Below are positions 40,414 to 49,602 of a stretch of DNA of 64,000 bases, piece by piece. The notes under the pieces are model-generated. The model was not told the origin of the DNA and did not search any database. It worked only from the letters and a program-made list of their open reading frames with translations. Source of the stretch: Sinomonas sp. P10A9 (lineage in GTDB: Bacteria > Actinomycetota > Actinomycetes > Actinomycetales > Micrococcaceae); NCBI RefSeq assembly GCF_041022165.1, contig NZ_CP163302.1, positions 4,092,001 through 4,156,000 on the forward strand, read 5' to 3'. The translations under genes and the position numbers were made by a program. Every line of letters starts with the position of its first letter. Positions within the stretch are counted from its first letter, which is position 1.

Positions 40414-41757
40414 TCAGGAGACGCGCGAAAGGCCGCCTGCGGCGTTTATTAGGGGCGCGGGCAGCCGTAGCCCGTAGTGCTCGCGCAGCGTTGTTCCCGC
40501 GTACTCCTCACGGAAGAGGCCGCGCGCTTGTAGCAGCGGCACGACATGGTCCACGAACTCGTCAAGCCCCGCGGGCAGGGCCGCCGCCATGACGTTGAAG
40601 CCATCGGCGGCCCCGTCCCGGAACCAGGCCTCAAGAGTGTCCGCGATTTGTTCCGGTGTGCCGGCAACGGTCCGGTGCCCTCGGCCGCCGCCGAGGCGAC
40701 CGATGAGCTGGCGCACGGTGAGCCGCTCACGGCGTGCCAGGTCCACGACGAGCGTGTAGCGGCTCTTCGCACCCTCGATCTCGTCCTCGTCGGGGAGGTC
40801 CGCTGGAAGCTCCCTGTCCAAGGGGAGGTCCCCCGGGGCGAGGCGCAGGGTCCTGGCGAGCTCGTCCCTCGCGAATTCGGGGCGGATGAGCTCATCCAGC
40901 TCCCGCTCACGCCGGAGCGCCTCCTCCGCGGTTGCGCCGAGGATGGGCACGATGCCCGGAAGAATCTTGATTCCGTCGGGGTCGCGCCCAGCGGCGGCCG
41001 TGCGCGCCTTGAGATCGCTGTAGAACGCCTGGGCTTCCTCGAGGGTCTGCTGGGCAGTGAACACGGCCTCGGCGTGGTTGGCGGCAAGGTCCTTGCCGTC
41101 CTCGGAGGAGCCGGCCTGCACGATGACTGGGCGCCCCTGCGGGGAGCGGGGGATGTCGAGCGCACCCCACACCGAGAAGTGCCGACCGGAATGCTCGACG
41201 GCGCGCACTCGCCGGGCATCGGCCCAGATCCCCGCCTCCTTGTCGGCGACGATCGCGTCGTCCTCCCACGAGTCCCACAGCTTGGAGGCCACCTCGAGGA
41301 ACTCGGCCGCGCGCTCGTACCGGCCGCGGTGGAGCGGCTGGTCATCGAGCCCGAAGTTCCGCGCGGCGTCGGCCCCTGCGGTGGTCACGACGTTCCAGCC
41401 GGCCCGGCCGCCCGAGAGGTGGTCGATCGAGGCGAAACGGCGGGCGAGGTTGTACGGGGAGTTGTAGCTCGTCGAGGCGGTCGCGATGAGTCCGATCCGC
41501 TCTGTCACGGCCGCGAGGGCCGCGAGCAGCACGGTAGGCTCCACGGCACCGGGCGGGCGCCGCTCCACCGAACCCCACAGCACGGGCGAATCGGCGAAGA
41601 ACACCGAGTCGAACTTCCCCCGCTCCGCGGTCTGGGCCAGACGGGAAAAGTGCGCGAGGCTTGTGCCCGCGAACGGGTCACTCTCGGGGAGCCGCCACGA
41701 CGCCTCGTGGTGACCCGTGCTCATAAGGAACGCGTTCAGGTGCAGCTGCTCACCCAT
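40414..41757 (-). CDS. Luciferase-like FMN-dependent monooxygenase (NtaA/SnaA/DszA group)
   Basis: 447 residues, right for the NtaA/DszA class. Start MGEQLHLNAFLMSTGHHEASWR; then FDSVFFADSP, IGLIATASTSYNSPYNLARRFASIDHLSGGRAGWNVVTT (read in parts), and NFGLDDQPLHRGRYERAAEF, all hallmark stretches. It uses reduced FMN and O2 to cleave C-S or C-N bonds or oxidise sulfides. Two bp after the TauD gene in an operon with a sulfonate-type importer, so an organosulfur substrate is likely. Confidence 0.9.
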   Translation of the reverse strand: MGEQLHLNAFLMSTGHHEASWRLPESDPFAGTSLAHFSRLAQTAERGKFDSVFFADSPVLWGSVERRPPGAVEPTVLLAALAAVTERIGLIATASTSYNSPYNLARRFASIDHLSGGRAGWNVVTTAGADAARNFGLDDQPLHRGRYERAAEFLEVASKLWDSWEDDAIVADKEAGIWADARRVRAVEHSGRHFSVWGALDIPRSPQGRPVIVQAGSSEDGKDLAANHAEAVFTAQQTLEEAQAFYSDLKARTAAAGRDPDGIKILPGIVPILGATAEEALRRERELDELIRPEFARDELARTLRLAPGDLPLDRELPADLPDEDEIEGAKSRYTLVVDLARRERLTVRQLIGRLGGGRGHRTVAGTPEQIADTLEAWFRDGAADGFNVMAAALPAGLDEFVDHVVPLLQARGLFREEYAGTTLREHYGLRLPAPLINAAGGLSRVS

Positions 41758-41759
41758 GC

Positions 41760-42695
41760 TCAGGCCACCGCCCCGGTGGAGACGACCTCCGAGTAGTGCG
41801 AGGAGTCGCCCTCGATCGACTGGCTGGTCCTCCCGTCGATCCCGGCCGGGACGTCCCCGGCGATCGTGACCCGGTTGAGCTTGCGCGGCTGGCCGTCGTA
41901 GTTCGAGGGCGCGTAGTGCTGGGTGATGCGGTTGTCGAAGAGGACCAGCTGGTTCGGTTCCCAGTTCACGCGGACCACGTTCTCCGGCCGGGTGATGTAG
42001 GCCTGCAGCAGGCGCAGGATGTCGCGCGACTCGGTGTTCGAGAGACCCACGATCCGCAGACGCTGGGCGAAGCCGCCGATGAAGAGGCCCCGTTCCCGGG
42101 TGAGGGGATGGACGCGCACCACAGGATGGGCCGTCTGGTACTTGACGCGGGTGAAGACCTTGCGGCGCTCCTCGGCGGTGGCGTGCTCGAGGTTCTTCGG
42201 CACGGCGTAGTCGTAGTCGTTCGTGTGGATGGCCCAGAGCGTGTCGGCGAAGTTCCGCAGCTCCGCCGGCAAGTCCTCGTAGGCGGCGGCCGAGGATGCG
42301 ATGAGCGTCTCGCCGCCGTAGGACGGCACAGTGATGCTGCGCAGCGTGGTGGCCTGCGGCGGGTTGAGCACGAACGTGACGTCCGTGTGCCAGGTGTTCG
42401 CCGACCCGTCCTCGCTGTCCACGGGGAGCACGTTCTCGGCTCCGTCCACGGACGCCACGGTCGGGTGGGCCTTGGTGAGCGGGCCGAAGCGCGATGCGAA
42501 GCGGACCTGGTCCTCGTCGGTGCGGATGTTGGCTTCGCGGAACACGAGGGCCTTGTGCTCGTTGAGGGCCCCGCGGATCTCGCGGACGGTCTCCTCCGAG
42601 AGGTTATGGCTGAGGTCGAGACCGCGGAGCTCGGCGCCGATGCGCGCGCCGAGCTTGGTGAAGGCGAGGCGGGTGGAGATGGCTGTGCTGGTCAT
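41760..42695 (-). CDS. tauD: TauD/TfdA-family 2-oxoglutarate-dependent dioxygenase
   Basis: 311 residues from ATG 42695 with AAAGGACC upstream. The iron ligands are H and D in NTWHTDVTFV (~99-108) and a distal His in RITQHYAPSNYDGQPRKLNRV with the 2-oxoglutarate Arg. N-terminal GARIGAELRGLDLS is typical of TauD and of the alkylsulfatase AtsK. It releases sulfite or sulfate from taurine-like or alkyl-sulfur substrates. Cotranscribed with the LLM monooxygenase and downstream of the importer genes. Confidence 0.88.
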   Translation of the reverse strand: MTSTAISTRLAFTKLGARIGAELRGLDLSHNLSEETVREIRGALNEHKALVFREANIRTDEDQVRFASRFGPLTKAHPTVASVDGAENVLPVDSEDGSANTWHTDVTFVLNPPQATTLRSITVPSYGGETLIASSAAAYEDLPAELRNFADTLWAIHTNDYDYAVPKNLEHATAEERRKVFTRVKYQTAHPVVRVHPLTRERGLFIGGFAQRLRIVGLSNTESRDILRLLQAYITRPENVVRVNWEPNQLVLFDNRITQHYAPSNYDGQPRKLNRVTIAGDVPAGIDGRTSQSIEGDSSHYSEVVSTGAVA

Positions 42696-42727
42696 GGCAG
42701 GTCCTTTCGAGAGTGGGAAGAGCAGGG

Positions 42728-43618
42728 TCAGGCGTTGGCCTCGACGCGCCAGCGCGAGAAGCGGCGCTCGAGCGCGACGAGGAGCGTGTTCACGGCGAGG
42801 CCGAGGAGCGAGACAGTGAGGATGCCCGCGTACATGTCCGGGATGAGGAAGCTCGACTGCGCGTTGACGATCAGGTACCCGAGCCCGGCCTTGGCCCCGA
42901 CCATCTCCGCCGCGATGAGCACGAGGATCGATGCCGTGCCGGCCATGCGGATGCCTGTGAAGATCGTTGGCACCGCGGAGGGCAGGATGACCTTGAGGAA
43001 CAGCGAGAGGTGCGAGAGGCCAAGCGAGCGGGCGGCCCGCACAAGCAGCGGGTCCACGGTCCGAACCCCGGCCACGGTGTTGAGCAGCACTGGGAAGAAG
43101 GCGGCGTACGCGACGATCGTGATCTTCGATTCCTCGCCGATCCCGAGCAAGAGAGTGAACACCGGAAGGAGCGCGAGGGCTGCGGTATTGCGGAACACTT
43201 CTAGCAGCGGCGTGATGAAGGTGCTCACCGGGCGGTACCAGGCGATGAGCAGCCCAGCCGTGATCCCGAGGACGACGGCGACGCCGAATCCCGCGACCGA
43301 GCGCGTCAGGCTCGCGACGAGGTGCGTCCCGAGCGCCCCGTTGGCGAGGAGCTTCCACGCCGCGGCGAGGACTTCGTGCAGGGGTGGGAGGAAGACGCGG
43401 GTCGAGGGCGGGGCGAACCACAGCGGCCCCACTTCCCATAGGAGCAGGAACACGACGATCGCCACGGACTTCCAGATACCGGAAACGGCGACGGCGACGG
43501 CCCGCCTGAGCGTTGGGGCAGCCACTGGGCGGTTGGCAGGCGGCGTGTCCGGGGCAGTGCTGGGTTCGGGCGCAGCGGGGGCACTGGCCGTCAGGGCTGG
43601 CGACGTGAGGGCTGACAT
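42728..43618 (-). CDS. ssuC: Sulfonate-type ABC transporter permease
   Basis: 296 residues. After a ~45-residue Ala/Pro-rich cytoplasmic tail come six helices. The EAA-type loop is RAARSLGLSHLSLFLKVILPSAVPTIF (~205-230), with AGLGYLIVNAQSSFLIPDM near the end, as in SsuC/TauC. It forms the membrane channel for the SsuB/SsuA-like partners; start and ATPase stop share one base. Confidence 0.88.
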   Translation of the reverse strand: MSALTSPALTASAPAAPEPSTAPDTPPANRPVAAPTLRRAVAVAVSGIWKSVAIVVFLLLWEVGPLWFAPPSTRVFLPPLHEVLAAAWKLLANGALGTHLVASLTRSVAGFGVAVVLGITAGLLIAWYRPVSTFITPLLEVFRNTAALALLPVFTLLLGIGEESKITIVAYAAFFPVLLNTVAGVRTVDPLLVRAARSLGLSHLSLFLKVILPSAVPTIFTGIRMAGTASILVLIAAEMVGAKAGLGYLIVNAQSSFLIPDMYAGILTVSLLGLAVNTLLVALERRFSRWRVEANA

Positions 43619-44490
43619 CAGACGAGGCTCCTTTCGCGTGCGGGGATCAGCGGGGTCGTGGCCGGCTCGTCGGGAGCCGAGCCGTCGGGACGGATCTTCC
43701 GATGGCCAGCCTCCTGGGCGCGGCGGACTTCGTCATGGAGGAGGTTCCAGACGCGGTGGCGATACTCGACGAAGGCGGGGTGCGAGCGGATGTCCGCCTC
43801 GTCGTCGTACGCCGGGAGGTGGATGTCCACCACGGCCTTGAGGCGCCCGGGACGGGAGCTGAGCACGGCGACCCGTTGCCCGAGGTAGACCGCCTCCTCG
43901 ATGCCATGGGTGATGAACACGATGGTCTTGCCCGTGGCCTGCCAGATCCTGAGCAGTTCGCCTTGGAGCTGCTCGCGGGTCTGGGCATCGAGGGCGGCGA
44001 AGGGCTCGTCCATGAGGAGGATGTCGGGTTCGAACGCGAGGCTTCGGGCGATCGCCACGCGCTGCTTCATGCCGCCCGAGAGCTCGTGCGGGTAGCGGTC
44101 CTCGAAGCCGGTGAGACCGACGAGGGCGAGGTAGTGGCTGGCCTTCTCTGCGCGTTGGCGCCTGCCCAGCCCCGTCCCCTCGAGCCCGATCGCAACGTTC
44201 TGGGATGCGGTGCGCCAGGGGAAGAGCGCGTACTGCTGGAAGACGACGGCTCGGTCGCGGCCCGGACCCGTCACCGGCTTGCCGTCCACGAGCACTTCAC
44301 CCGAGGTGGGCCTGGTGAGGCCGGCGAGCAGGTCGAGGAGCGTGGTCTTGCCGGAGCCGCTCGGCCCGACCAGGGTGAGGAACTCGCCCTCACGGACATC
44401 GAGGGTGAGGCTGTCCAGCACGGTCAGGGCCCCGCCGCCGCGGACCGGGAAGTGCTGGCTGACGTCACGCAGGCTGATCTTCGGCGTCAT
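43618..44490 (-). CDS. ssuB: Sulfonate-type ABC transporter ATP-binding protein
   Basis: 290 residues. Walker A VGPSGSGKTTLLDLLAG (~41-57), Q-loop FQQYALFPWRT, signature LSGGMKQRVAIARSLA, Walker B ILLMDEPFAALDAQTR, switch His in VFITHGIEEAV. The set matches SsuB/TauB. It lies 3 bp downstream of the binding-protein gene. Confidence 0.9.
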   Translation of the reverse strand: MTPKISLRDVSQHFPVRGGGALTVLDSLTLDVREGEFLTLVGPSGSGKTTLLDLLAGLTRPTSGEVLVDGKPVTGPGRDRAVVFQQYALFPWRTASQNVAIGLEGTGLGRRQRAEKASHYLALVGLTGFEDRYPHELSGGMKQRVAIARSLAFEPDILLMDEPFAALDAQTREQLQGELLRIWQATGKTIVFITHGIEEAVYLGQRVAVLSSRPGRLKAVVDIHLPAYDDEADIRSHPAFVEYRHRVWNLLHDEVRRAQEAGHRKIRPDGSAPDEPATTPLIPARERSLV

Positions 44491-44493
44491 GGG

Positions 44494-45507
44494 TCATCCT
44501 TTCGCGAGCGCGTTGAAGTCGTTGGTGTAGTACTTGGACGGCGTGATGTGGCCGTTCACGATCCCGGTCTCCTTGAGCCAGGTGTCCCAGCGGGTGAAGT
44601 CCGCATCGGTGATGATCCCGGCGTTCGGGACGCCGACGCTCTTGAAGTACTTCAGGTTCTTGGTACTCTCGCCGCGGTTGCGCTTATCGATGATCTGGGT
44701 GAATCGCTGGATCACCTCTTCGCGCGGCGTGGTGCGCTCCCATTCGATGGCCTTGGCGACGCCTGTCGTGAACGCCCGCACCGTGTCGGGGTTCTTGGCG
44801 ACGAAGTCGCTGCGGAACACGTACTGTCCGCCCGCGAAGGAACCGAAGAGCCCATAGTCGCTGAGGAGAGAGCGCAGGCCGCCTCCCGCAATGGCGTTGT
44901 CCTGAAGGACCCCGCCCAGCACGCCGACGTCTACTTGGCCGCGCCGGACCGCTTCCTCGGTGTCATTCGGCGGAAGGACCACCAACTGGACCTGCTTGAT
45001 CTCCTCTGGTGAGAGTCCGTTCTTCTCCAGCCAGGTGTCGATGACGGCCTCGGAGTGCGCGCCGAGCGTGTTGACAGCGACCTCCTTGCCGATCAGATCG
45101 CGGGCGGTTCGGATCGGGCTGTCGTCCTTGACGTAGAAGCCGTTGAAGGTCTTCTCATCCTCGCCGTAGTAGTTCACGACCGCTTTCACGGGCGCGCCGG
45201 CTTCGACGAGCTTGACCACGGCACCGGTGAACGCACCGCCAAAATCCGTCTGGCCAGTCGCGGCGGACTGGATGTCCTGCGGGCCGCTCGTCGTGTTCCC
45301 CACCCAGGTGAGCTTCACGTCGCCGAGGAAGCCAAGATCCTGGGCGATCTCGGGCAGGGTGACGTTGTTCGCGGAACCCTGGTACCGCAATTCGGTGGCC
45401 TCCTGCCCTCCGTCCGTGGCGGCGGCGGGGCCGGAGCAGGCGGAAAGGGACATGGCAAGAGCGGCCGCGACCGCGGCTGCGGCAACGGAGGTCAGTTTTT
45501 TCTTCAT
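44494..45507 (-). CDS. ssuA: Sulfonate-type ABC transporter binding lipoprotein
   Basis: 337 residues from ATG 45507 (GAGG 6 nt upstream); an earlier ATG at 45534 would spoil the signal peptide. The lipobox is LSACSG. The mature domain is NMT1/SsuA-like: LRYQGSANNVTLPEIAQDLGFL, then GAPVKAVVNYYGEDEKTFNGF and RTARDLIGKEVAVNTLGAHSEAV. It captures sulfonates or similar anions outside the cell. First gene of the importer part of the cluster. Confidence 0.88.
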   Translation of the reverse strand: MKKKLTSVAAAAVAAALAMSLSACSGPAAATDGGQEATELRYQGSANNVTLPEIAQDLGFLGDVKLTWVGNTTSGPQDIQSAATGQTDFGGAFTGAVVKLVEAGAPVKAVVNYYGEDEKTFNGFYVKDDSPIRTARDLIGKEVAVNTLGAHSEAVIDTWLEKNGLSPEEIKQVQLVVLPPNDTEEAVRRGQVDVGVLGGVLQDNAIAGGGLRSLLSDYGLFGSFAGGQYVFRSDFVAKNPDTVRAFTTGVAKAIEWERTTPREEVIQRFTQIIDKRNRGESTKNLKYFKSVGVPNAGIITDADFTRWDTWLKETGIVNGHITPSKYYTNDFNALAKG

Positions 45508-45601
45508 GGGTTTTCCTCGGGTTTTTGGGTGCACAAAGGCAGGGGTGATAGGTACGCGGCGGGAATCCCCGCGCGAAAAGGGAAGAGAGAGGCTGGGCCG
45601 G

Positions 45602-46087
45602 TTACTTGGCCCAGTACGCGTGGTTGGTGAGGGGGCGGAAGCTCTGCGGCTCGGAGACGCTGACTGCCTCGCCGATCAGGATCACGTGGTCCCCCGCGTC
45701 CACTCGCTGCCAGAGGCGACACTCAAGGCGCGGGACGTCGTTGGCCACTATGGGTGAGCCCAGGACCCCGGGTTCCCAAGCCAGTCCCGCGAACTTCTCC
45801 GGCCCCTTCGCCACGAAACGCTGCACGAGGCCCCGGTCCGACTCGGACAGGAGGTGCACTGCGAAATGGTCGGTGGTGTTCCAGATCTCGAAGGACGACG
45901 ACCGCCGGTCCACAGCCCACGAGACGAGCGGCGGGTCGAGACTGACGGATGCGAACGAGTTGCTCACAAGCCCTGCCGGAGTGCCCTCGCTCGAGGTGGT
46001 GATGACGGCGATGCCCGTGGCCCAGTGCCCCATGGTCCGGCGGAGCTCTGCCCCGCTGACGGCGTGCTGCACAGTGGTGACGGTCAT
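45602..46087 (-). CDS. NAD(P)H:FMN reductase (flavin reductase-like domain)
   Basis: 161 residues from ATG 46087 with GAGGACC upstream. It is a complete flavin reductase-like domain: RTMGHWATGIAVITT, GLVSNSFASVSLDPPLVSWAV, FAVHLLSESDRGLVQRFV, and the closing GEAVSVSEPQSFRPL. It supplies reduced FMN to two-component monooxygenases; the LLM enzyme in the same gene run is the obvious client. Same strand and upstream of the importer, 94 bp from the binding-protein gene. Confidence 0.88.
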   Translation of the reverse strand: MTVTTVQHAVSGAELRRTMGHWATGIAVITTSSEGTPAGLVSNSFASVSLDPPLVSWAVDRRSSSFEIWNTTDHFAVHLLSESDRGLVQRFVAKGPEKFAGLAWEPGVLGSPIVANDVPRLECRLWQRVDAGDHVILIGEAVSVSEPQSFRPLTNHAYWAK

Positions 46088-46648
46088 GGTGGTCCTCAGC
46101 AATCCCCCGGACGCCCGATTCGGGACGCCGTACTTGCCGCGGATGGAACACCGCGGCCGGATCCTCATCTGGGGCACCCCACTACGGGAGAGGGTTGCCG
46201 CCCGACCAGCCAGAGCTTTGCGCCGGGACTCTTGATCCTGAGGCCGAATCTACGAGAGCCGTCTGTTCCCGTCTATGCCCCTACGTAACAACGACCCACG
46301 GCGTCGCGAGGGGCAACGCCACGTCCCAGAAGGTCACATTGACGCCAGACCAGATGACCCTCAATGACGGGACACCTGCGGCGTCGATTCATTCCGTATT
46401 CAGCTCACGAGGTCCCTGGAATCGCGCAACAGATGCCCATTTCCCGATGGCCAGAGGAACCGATCATTGTGCGGAAGCGGATTTGCGAATGCCGCATTGC
46501 TAGCGATGATTCAATGATCCCGTGGAAGGAACTCCGCAACGTCGTAGCTGTCGGCAAGCCTCGCCATTCCGGGCCTCGGACAGCAGAAGCGCGCGCCCTC
46601 GAGATGGCCCAACGGCTCGTTCAGCCTGCCCAGTCTCGCGCGCTCCGC
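46088..46648. other. 560-bp gene-poor stretch of lower GC content
   Basis: No supported gene lies here. The part from about 46330 to 46530 is noticeably richer in A and T than its neighbours. It should contain the promoter of the flavin-reductase/sulfonate run and the 3' end of the quinate operon. I find no recognisable riboswitch or terminator. Confidence 0.5.
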
Positions 46649-48499
46649 TCAGCGAGCCTGCTGCGCGGCGAACTGCGCAGCGTGCCGAACGGGCGCGTTC
46701 GGAGCACCGAAGCCGTCGTAGCCGTCGATCCGCTGCACCACCTCGAAGAACACGCTCCCCACAGCCGCCGTGTAGAAGTGGAGGAACTCGCCCTTGTCGT
46801 CACGGTCGTAGAGCAGATCCAGCTCGCGGAGCCGGGCGAGGAGGCGGGGGTCCAGCGCGAACCGCGCCTCGAGGTCCTCGTAGTAGTTCTCGGGGATCGC
46901 AAGGAACGGCAGCCCCCTCCCCCGGCACTCCGCGGCGTAGACGGTCAAATCCGGCACTTCCACCGCGATGTGCTCGAGGAATGTGTCCTGCAGGGTCCCG
47001 CGCACCGAGTCCGACTGGACCCACGGCGCAAGGTTCAGCGCCAGCCGGACGCTCCGATCGCGAGTCTGCATGACCTGCGAGCGGACGAGCCCGGCGGGGC
47101 TCGAGACGTCCTGCGACGCCTCCGGCGTGAGCGCGAGCACGGATGAGTAGAACAGCACGGCCTCGTCGAAGTGCTGCCACGGCTGGCCCAGGTTGATGTG
47201 GTCGATTCGGGCCGCGGGCGAGGTAGCGGAAGCCCCGTCCAGGGGCGACGCCTCGCCCGGGCCGAACTCCTCCACCCACGCCGTGTCCTGGCAGAGGAAG
47301 ACCTCGGTGCCGTCGGGCGCCTTGACGGCCTGGAGGATCTCCTCGTCGGCCTGAGAGGGCCGCGGCACGGGGCTGGCCCTAAGCTGCACGGCCCTCGCCG
47401 CGGCCGCGACGGAGTTCTCGACGTCAAAGCCAAGCGCCGAGATCCCGGGCGCCACCCCGGCGGCACCCTGGCGGTTGAGCACGATCCGCGCGTCCCCGAG
47501 CGTCCACAGCGCCACGGGCTTGGTGCGGTGCTCGCCGCGCGGGGAGAAGCCGAGCTGGGCCAGGAGCCGCTCGAGCGCGGCGGGATACTCGGCCTTGACC
47601 TCGGCGAAGTTGAGCCCCGTGGGCGGAGCCACCCGCGGCAGCGTGCGCAAGGGCATCGCGAAGCGCTCCTCCCCGGCTGCACCCGCGAGCTGCGCGGTCC
47701 GCTCCTCAAGCCAGATGAGGGACCGCATCGCGTCCACGGCGGTGCGCTCCACGTCGGCCTGCCGGAACGTGTCGTTGAAGACCTCGAGGGACACCGGCCC
47801 GTCATAGCCCGCGCGCGCCACATGGCCGAGGAACTTGGGGAGGTCGAACTGCCCCTCCCCCGGGAACACGCGGTAGTGGCGACTCCAGGAGAGGACGTCG
47901 AGGGAGAGCTTGGGCGCGTCGGCGACCTGGACGAAGAAGATCTTCTCGCCGGGGATCTTCTCGATGGGCTCGGTGTCCCAGCCGCGCGAGAGGATGTGGA
48001 ACGTGTCGAGGCACGTGCCGAGGTTCGGGTGGTCCGCGTCGGCGACGAGCCGCCACGCGTGCTCGTAGTCGTTGACGTACGTGCCCCACGCGAGCGCCTC
48101 GTACGCAACTTTGACGCCGTGGCCGGCGGCCAGCTCGGCGAGGCCGTGGAGCTGCTCGGTGCGGAGGGCGTCGTCGTCGATGCTTGCCGTACCCACGTTG
48201 GAGCACACGAGGATCGTGTCGATGCCGAGGCGGCCCATGAGGCGGAACTTCGCCTCGGCGCGGCGGAGGTTGGCCCGGTACAGCTCGTCGGGCACGGAGT
48301 CGAAATCGCGGAACGGCTGGTACAGGTCGAGGCCGAGACCGAGGTCTGCGGCAAGTCGCCGCACGTCCTCGGGGCTCAGGGACGAGGTGACGAGGTCGGT
48401 CTCGAAGATCTCGACGCCGCCGAAGCCCGCCTTCGCGGCGGCCCGCAGCTTCTCCTCAAGTGTCCCGGAGAGGCAGACGGTCGCGATTCCGGTGCGCAT
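46649..48499 (-). CDS. qsuB: 3-Dehydroshikimate dehydratase, two-domain (QsuB/QuiC-like)
   Basis: 616 residues. The N-terminal ~280 residues are a TIM barrel (TGIATVCLSGTLEEKLRAAA, GGVEIFETDL, YEALAWGTYVNDYEHAW, CLDTFHILSRGWD, FFVQVADAP) with the metal ligands of AroZ-type dehydratases. The C-terminal ~310 residues are a vicinal-oxygen-chelate domain related to 4-hydroxyphenylpyruvate dioxygenase (IDHINLGQPWQHFDEAVLFY; FLEHIAVEVPDL; FFEVVQRIDGYDGFG). It converts 3-dehydroshikimate to protocatechuate. One-base overlap with the upstream shikimate dehydrogenase, so both act in quinate/shikimate catabolism. Confidence 0.9.
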   Translation of the reverse strand: MRTGIATVCLSGTLEEKLRAAAKAGFGGVEIFETDLVTSSLSPEDVRRLAADLGLGLDLYQPFRDFDSVPDELYRANLRRAEAKFRLMGRLGIDTILVCSNVGTASIDDDALRTEQLHGLAELAAGHGVKVAYEALAWGTYVNDYEHAWRLVADADHPNLGTCLDTFHILSRGWDTEPIEKIPGEKIFFVQVADAPKLSLDVLSWSRHYRVFPGEGQFDLPKFLGHVARAGYDGPVSLEVFNDTFRQADVERTAVDAMRSLIWLEERTAQLAGAAGEERFAMPLRTLPRVAPPTGLNFAEVKAEYPAALERLLAQLGFSPRGEHRTKPVALWTLGDARIVLNRQGAAGVAPGISALGFDVENSVAAAARAVQLRASPVPRPSQADEEILQAVKAPDGTEVFLCQDTAWVEEFGPGEASPLDGASATSPAARIDHINLGQPWQHFDEAVLFYSSVLALTPEASQDVSSPAGLVRSQVMQTRDRSVRLALNLAPWVQSDSVRGTLQDTFLEHIAVEVPDLTVYAAECRGRGLPFLAIPENYYEDLEARFALDPRLLARLRELDLLYDRDDKGEFLHFYTAAVGSVFFEVVQRIDGYDGFGAPNAPVRHAAQFAAQQAR

Positions 48500-49461
48500 C
48501 AGGCCGCGCCCGCGACGCGCACGGACTCGCGCGCAGCCTCGTTCTTGGCCTCGCGCACGGCCTCGTTCTTGGCCTCACTCTCGGCCTCGTCCTCCGCCTC
48601 GACGAGCCCGAGGAAGTGCGCCCGCATCCGCTCAGCGTCCGGCTCGAGGCCCGTGAAGATGCGGAACGCGTCGACGGCCTGGCCCACGGCCATACGGCCG
48701 CCGTCGAGCACGCGGCAGCCGGCCGCGCGGGCGTCCCGCACGAGTTGCGTCTCGATCGGCCGGTACACGATGTCCGCGACCCAGTGGCGCGGCTCGAGCA
48801 GGGACGTGTCGAACGGAGTGCCCGGATGCGCCGCCATCCCCACCGGGGTGCAGTGCACGACGCCGTCGGCGGCCGGAAGCAGCGAGGCGAGCTCCGCCGT
48901 CGTGCCCGCCTCGACGGACGCCTCGGGGAAGAGCCCCGCGAGCTCGGCGACACGGGCCTCGGCGCGGGAGCGGTCGACGTCGACAATCACCAGATGCTGG
49001 ACGCCGGCGGTGAGCAGCGCGTAAGCGACCGCGGACCCGGCGCCGCCGGCGCCGAGCTGGACGACGCGGCCGAGCGCCGCATCCGGCAGGCCGGAGCGGA
49101 AGGCGGAGAGGAAGCCGGACCAGTCGGTGTTGTGGCCCACGGTGCGGCCGTCGGGCCGGATCACCACAGTGTTGACGGCGCCGAGGCGGGCGGCGTCGTC
49201 GTCGACCTCGTCGAGGTGCTCGATCACGAGCTGCTTGCATGGGTGCGTGATGTTCAGGCCGTTGTAGCCGAGGTGCCGCGCGGCGCGAACGAGGTCGCCG
49301 ACGCTCTCGGGTGCGAGGCCGAGGACGGCGATGTCGATGGGCCGGTACAGGTAGAGGAGGCCGTGCGCGGCGCCCTCCCGCTCGTGCATGGGCGGCGTGA
49401 GGGACGGCATGACACCGTCGCCGATCAGGCCGATCAAGAACGACTCGGTGGTCTGGCTCAT
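48499..49461 (-). CDS. qsuD: Quinate/shikimate dehydrogenase with a repetitive C-terminal tail
   Basis: 320 residues. Substrate half: MPSLTPPMHEREG, NGLNITHPCKQ with the catalytic Lys, GAVNTVV and GHNTDWSGF. NAD(P) half: QLGAGGAGSAVAYALLTAGV. It oxidises shikimate or quinate to the 3-dehydro compounds used by the adjacent dehydratase. Unlike usual family members it ends in ~25 residues of Glu/Ala/Lys-rich repeat (EAKNEAVREAKNEAARES), coded by 24-bp tandem DNA repeats at 48536-48576. First gene of the operon, under the paired operators at 49515-49548. Confidence 0.88.
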   Translation of the reverse strand: MSQTTESFLIGLIGDGVMPSLTPPMHEREGAAHGLLYLYRPIDIAVLGLAPESVGDLVRAARHLGYNGLNITHPCKQLVIEHLDEVDDDAARLGAVNTVVIRPDGRTVGHNTDWSGFLSAFRSGLPDAALGRVVQLGAGGAGSAVAYALLTAGVQHLVIVDVDRSRAEARVAELAGLFPEASVEAGTTAELASLLPAADGVVHCTPVGMAAHPGTPFDTSLLEPRHWVADIVYRPIETQLVRDARAAGCRVLDGGRMAVGQAVDAFRIFTGLEPDAERMRAHFLGLVEAEDEAESEAKNEAVREAKNEAARESVRVAGAA

Positions 49462-49514
49462 GGGGGCTCTCCTCGCACTGCGCTGCTCTCGCCGGGTGTG
49501 ACCCAGCGAACACT

Positions 49515-49555
49515 TGTTGCAGAAACAGGATGACGTGTTGCAGCAACAAAGTCAA
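49515..49555 (-). promoter_or_regulatory. Promoter and paired LacI operators of the quinate/shikimate operon
   Basis: TGTTGCAGAAACA (49515-49527) and the perfect palindrome TGTTGC-A-GCAACA (49536-49548) lie 21 bp apart. Reading leftward, TTGACT (49550-49555) and CATCCT (49527-49532) form a -35/-10 pair with 17-bp spacing, so both operators overlap the promoter. The same 13-bp motif and spacing occur before the LacI gene at 55.4 kb. Confidence 0.75.
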
Positions 49556-49602
49556 TCAGCGCATCTTCCAGGACTCCCGAGGGGCGTCCCACCACCGTCT
49601 CT

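Noticed and set aside
46088..46300. Possible sulfur-responsive riboswitch upstream of the flavin reductase
   Set aside because: I could not match any known conserved core or build a convincing multi-helix fold by eye.
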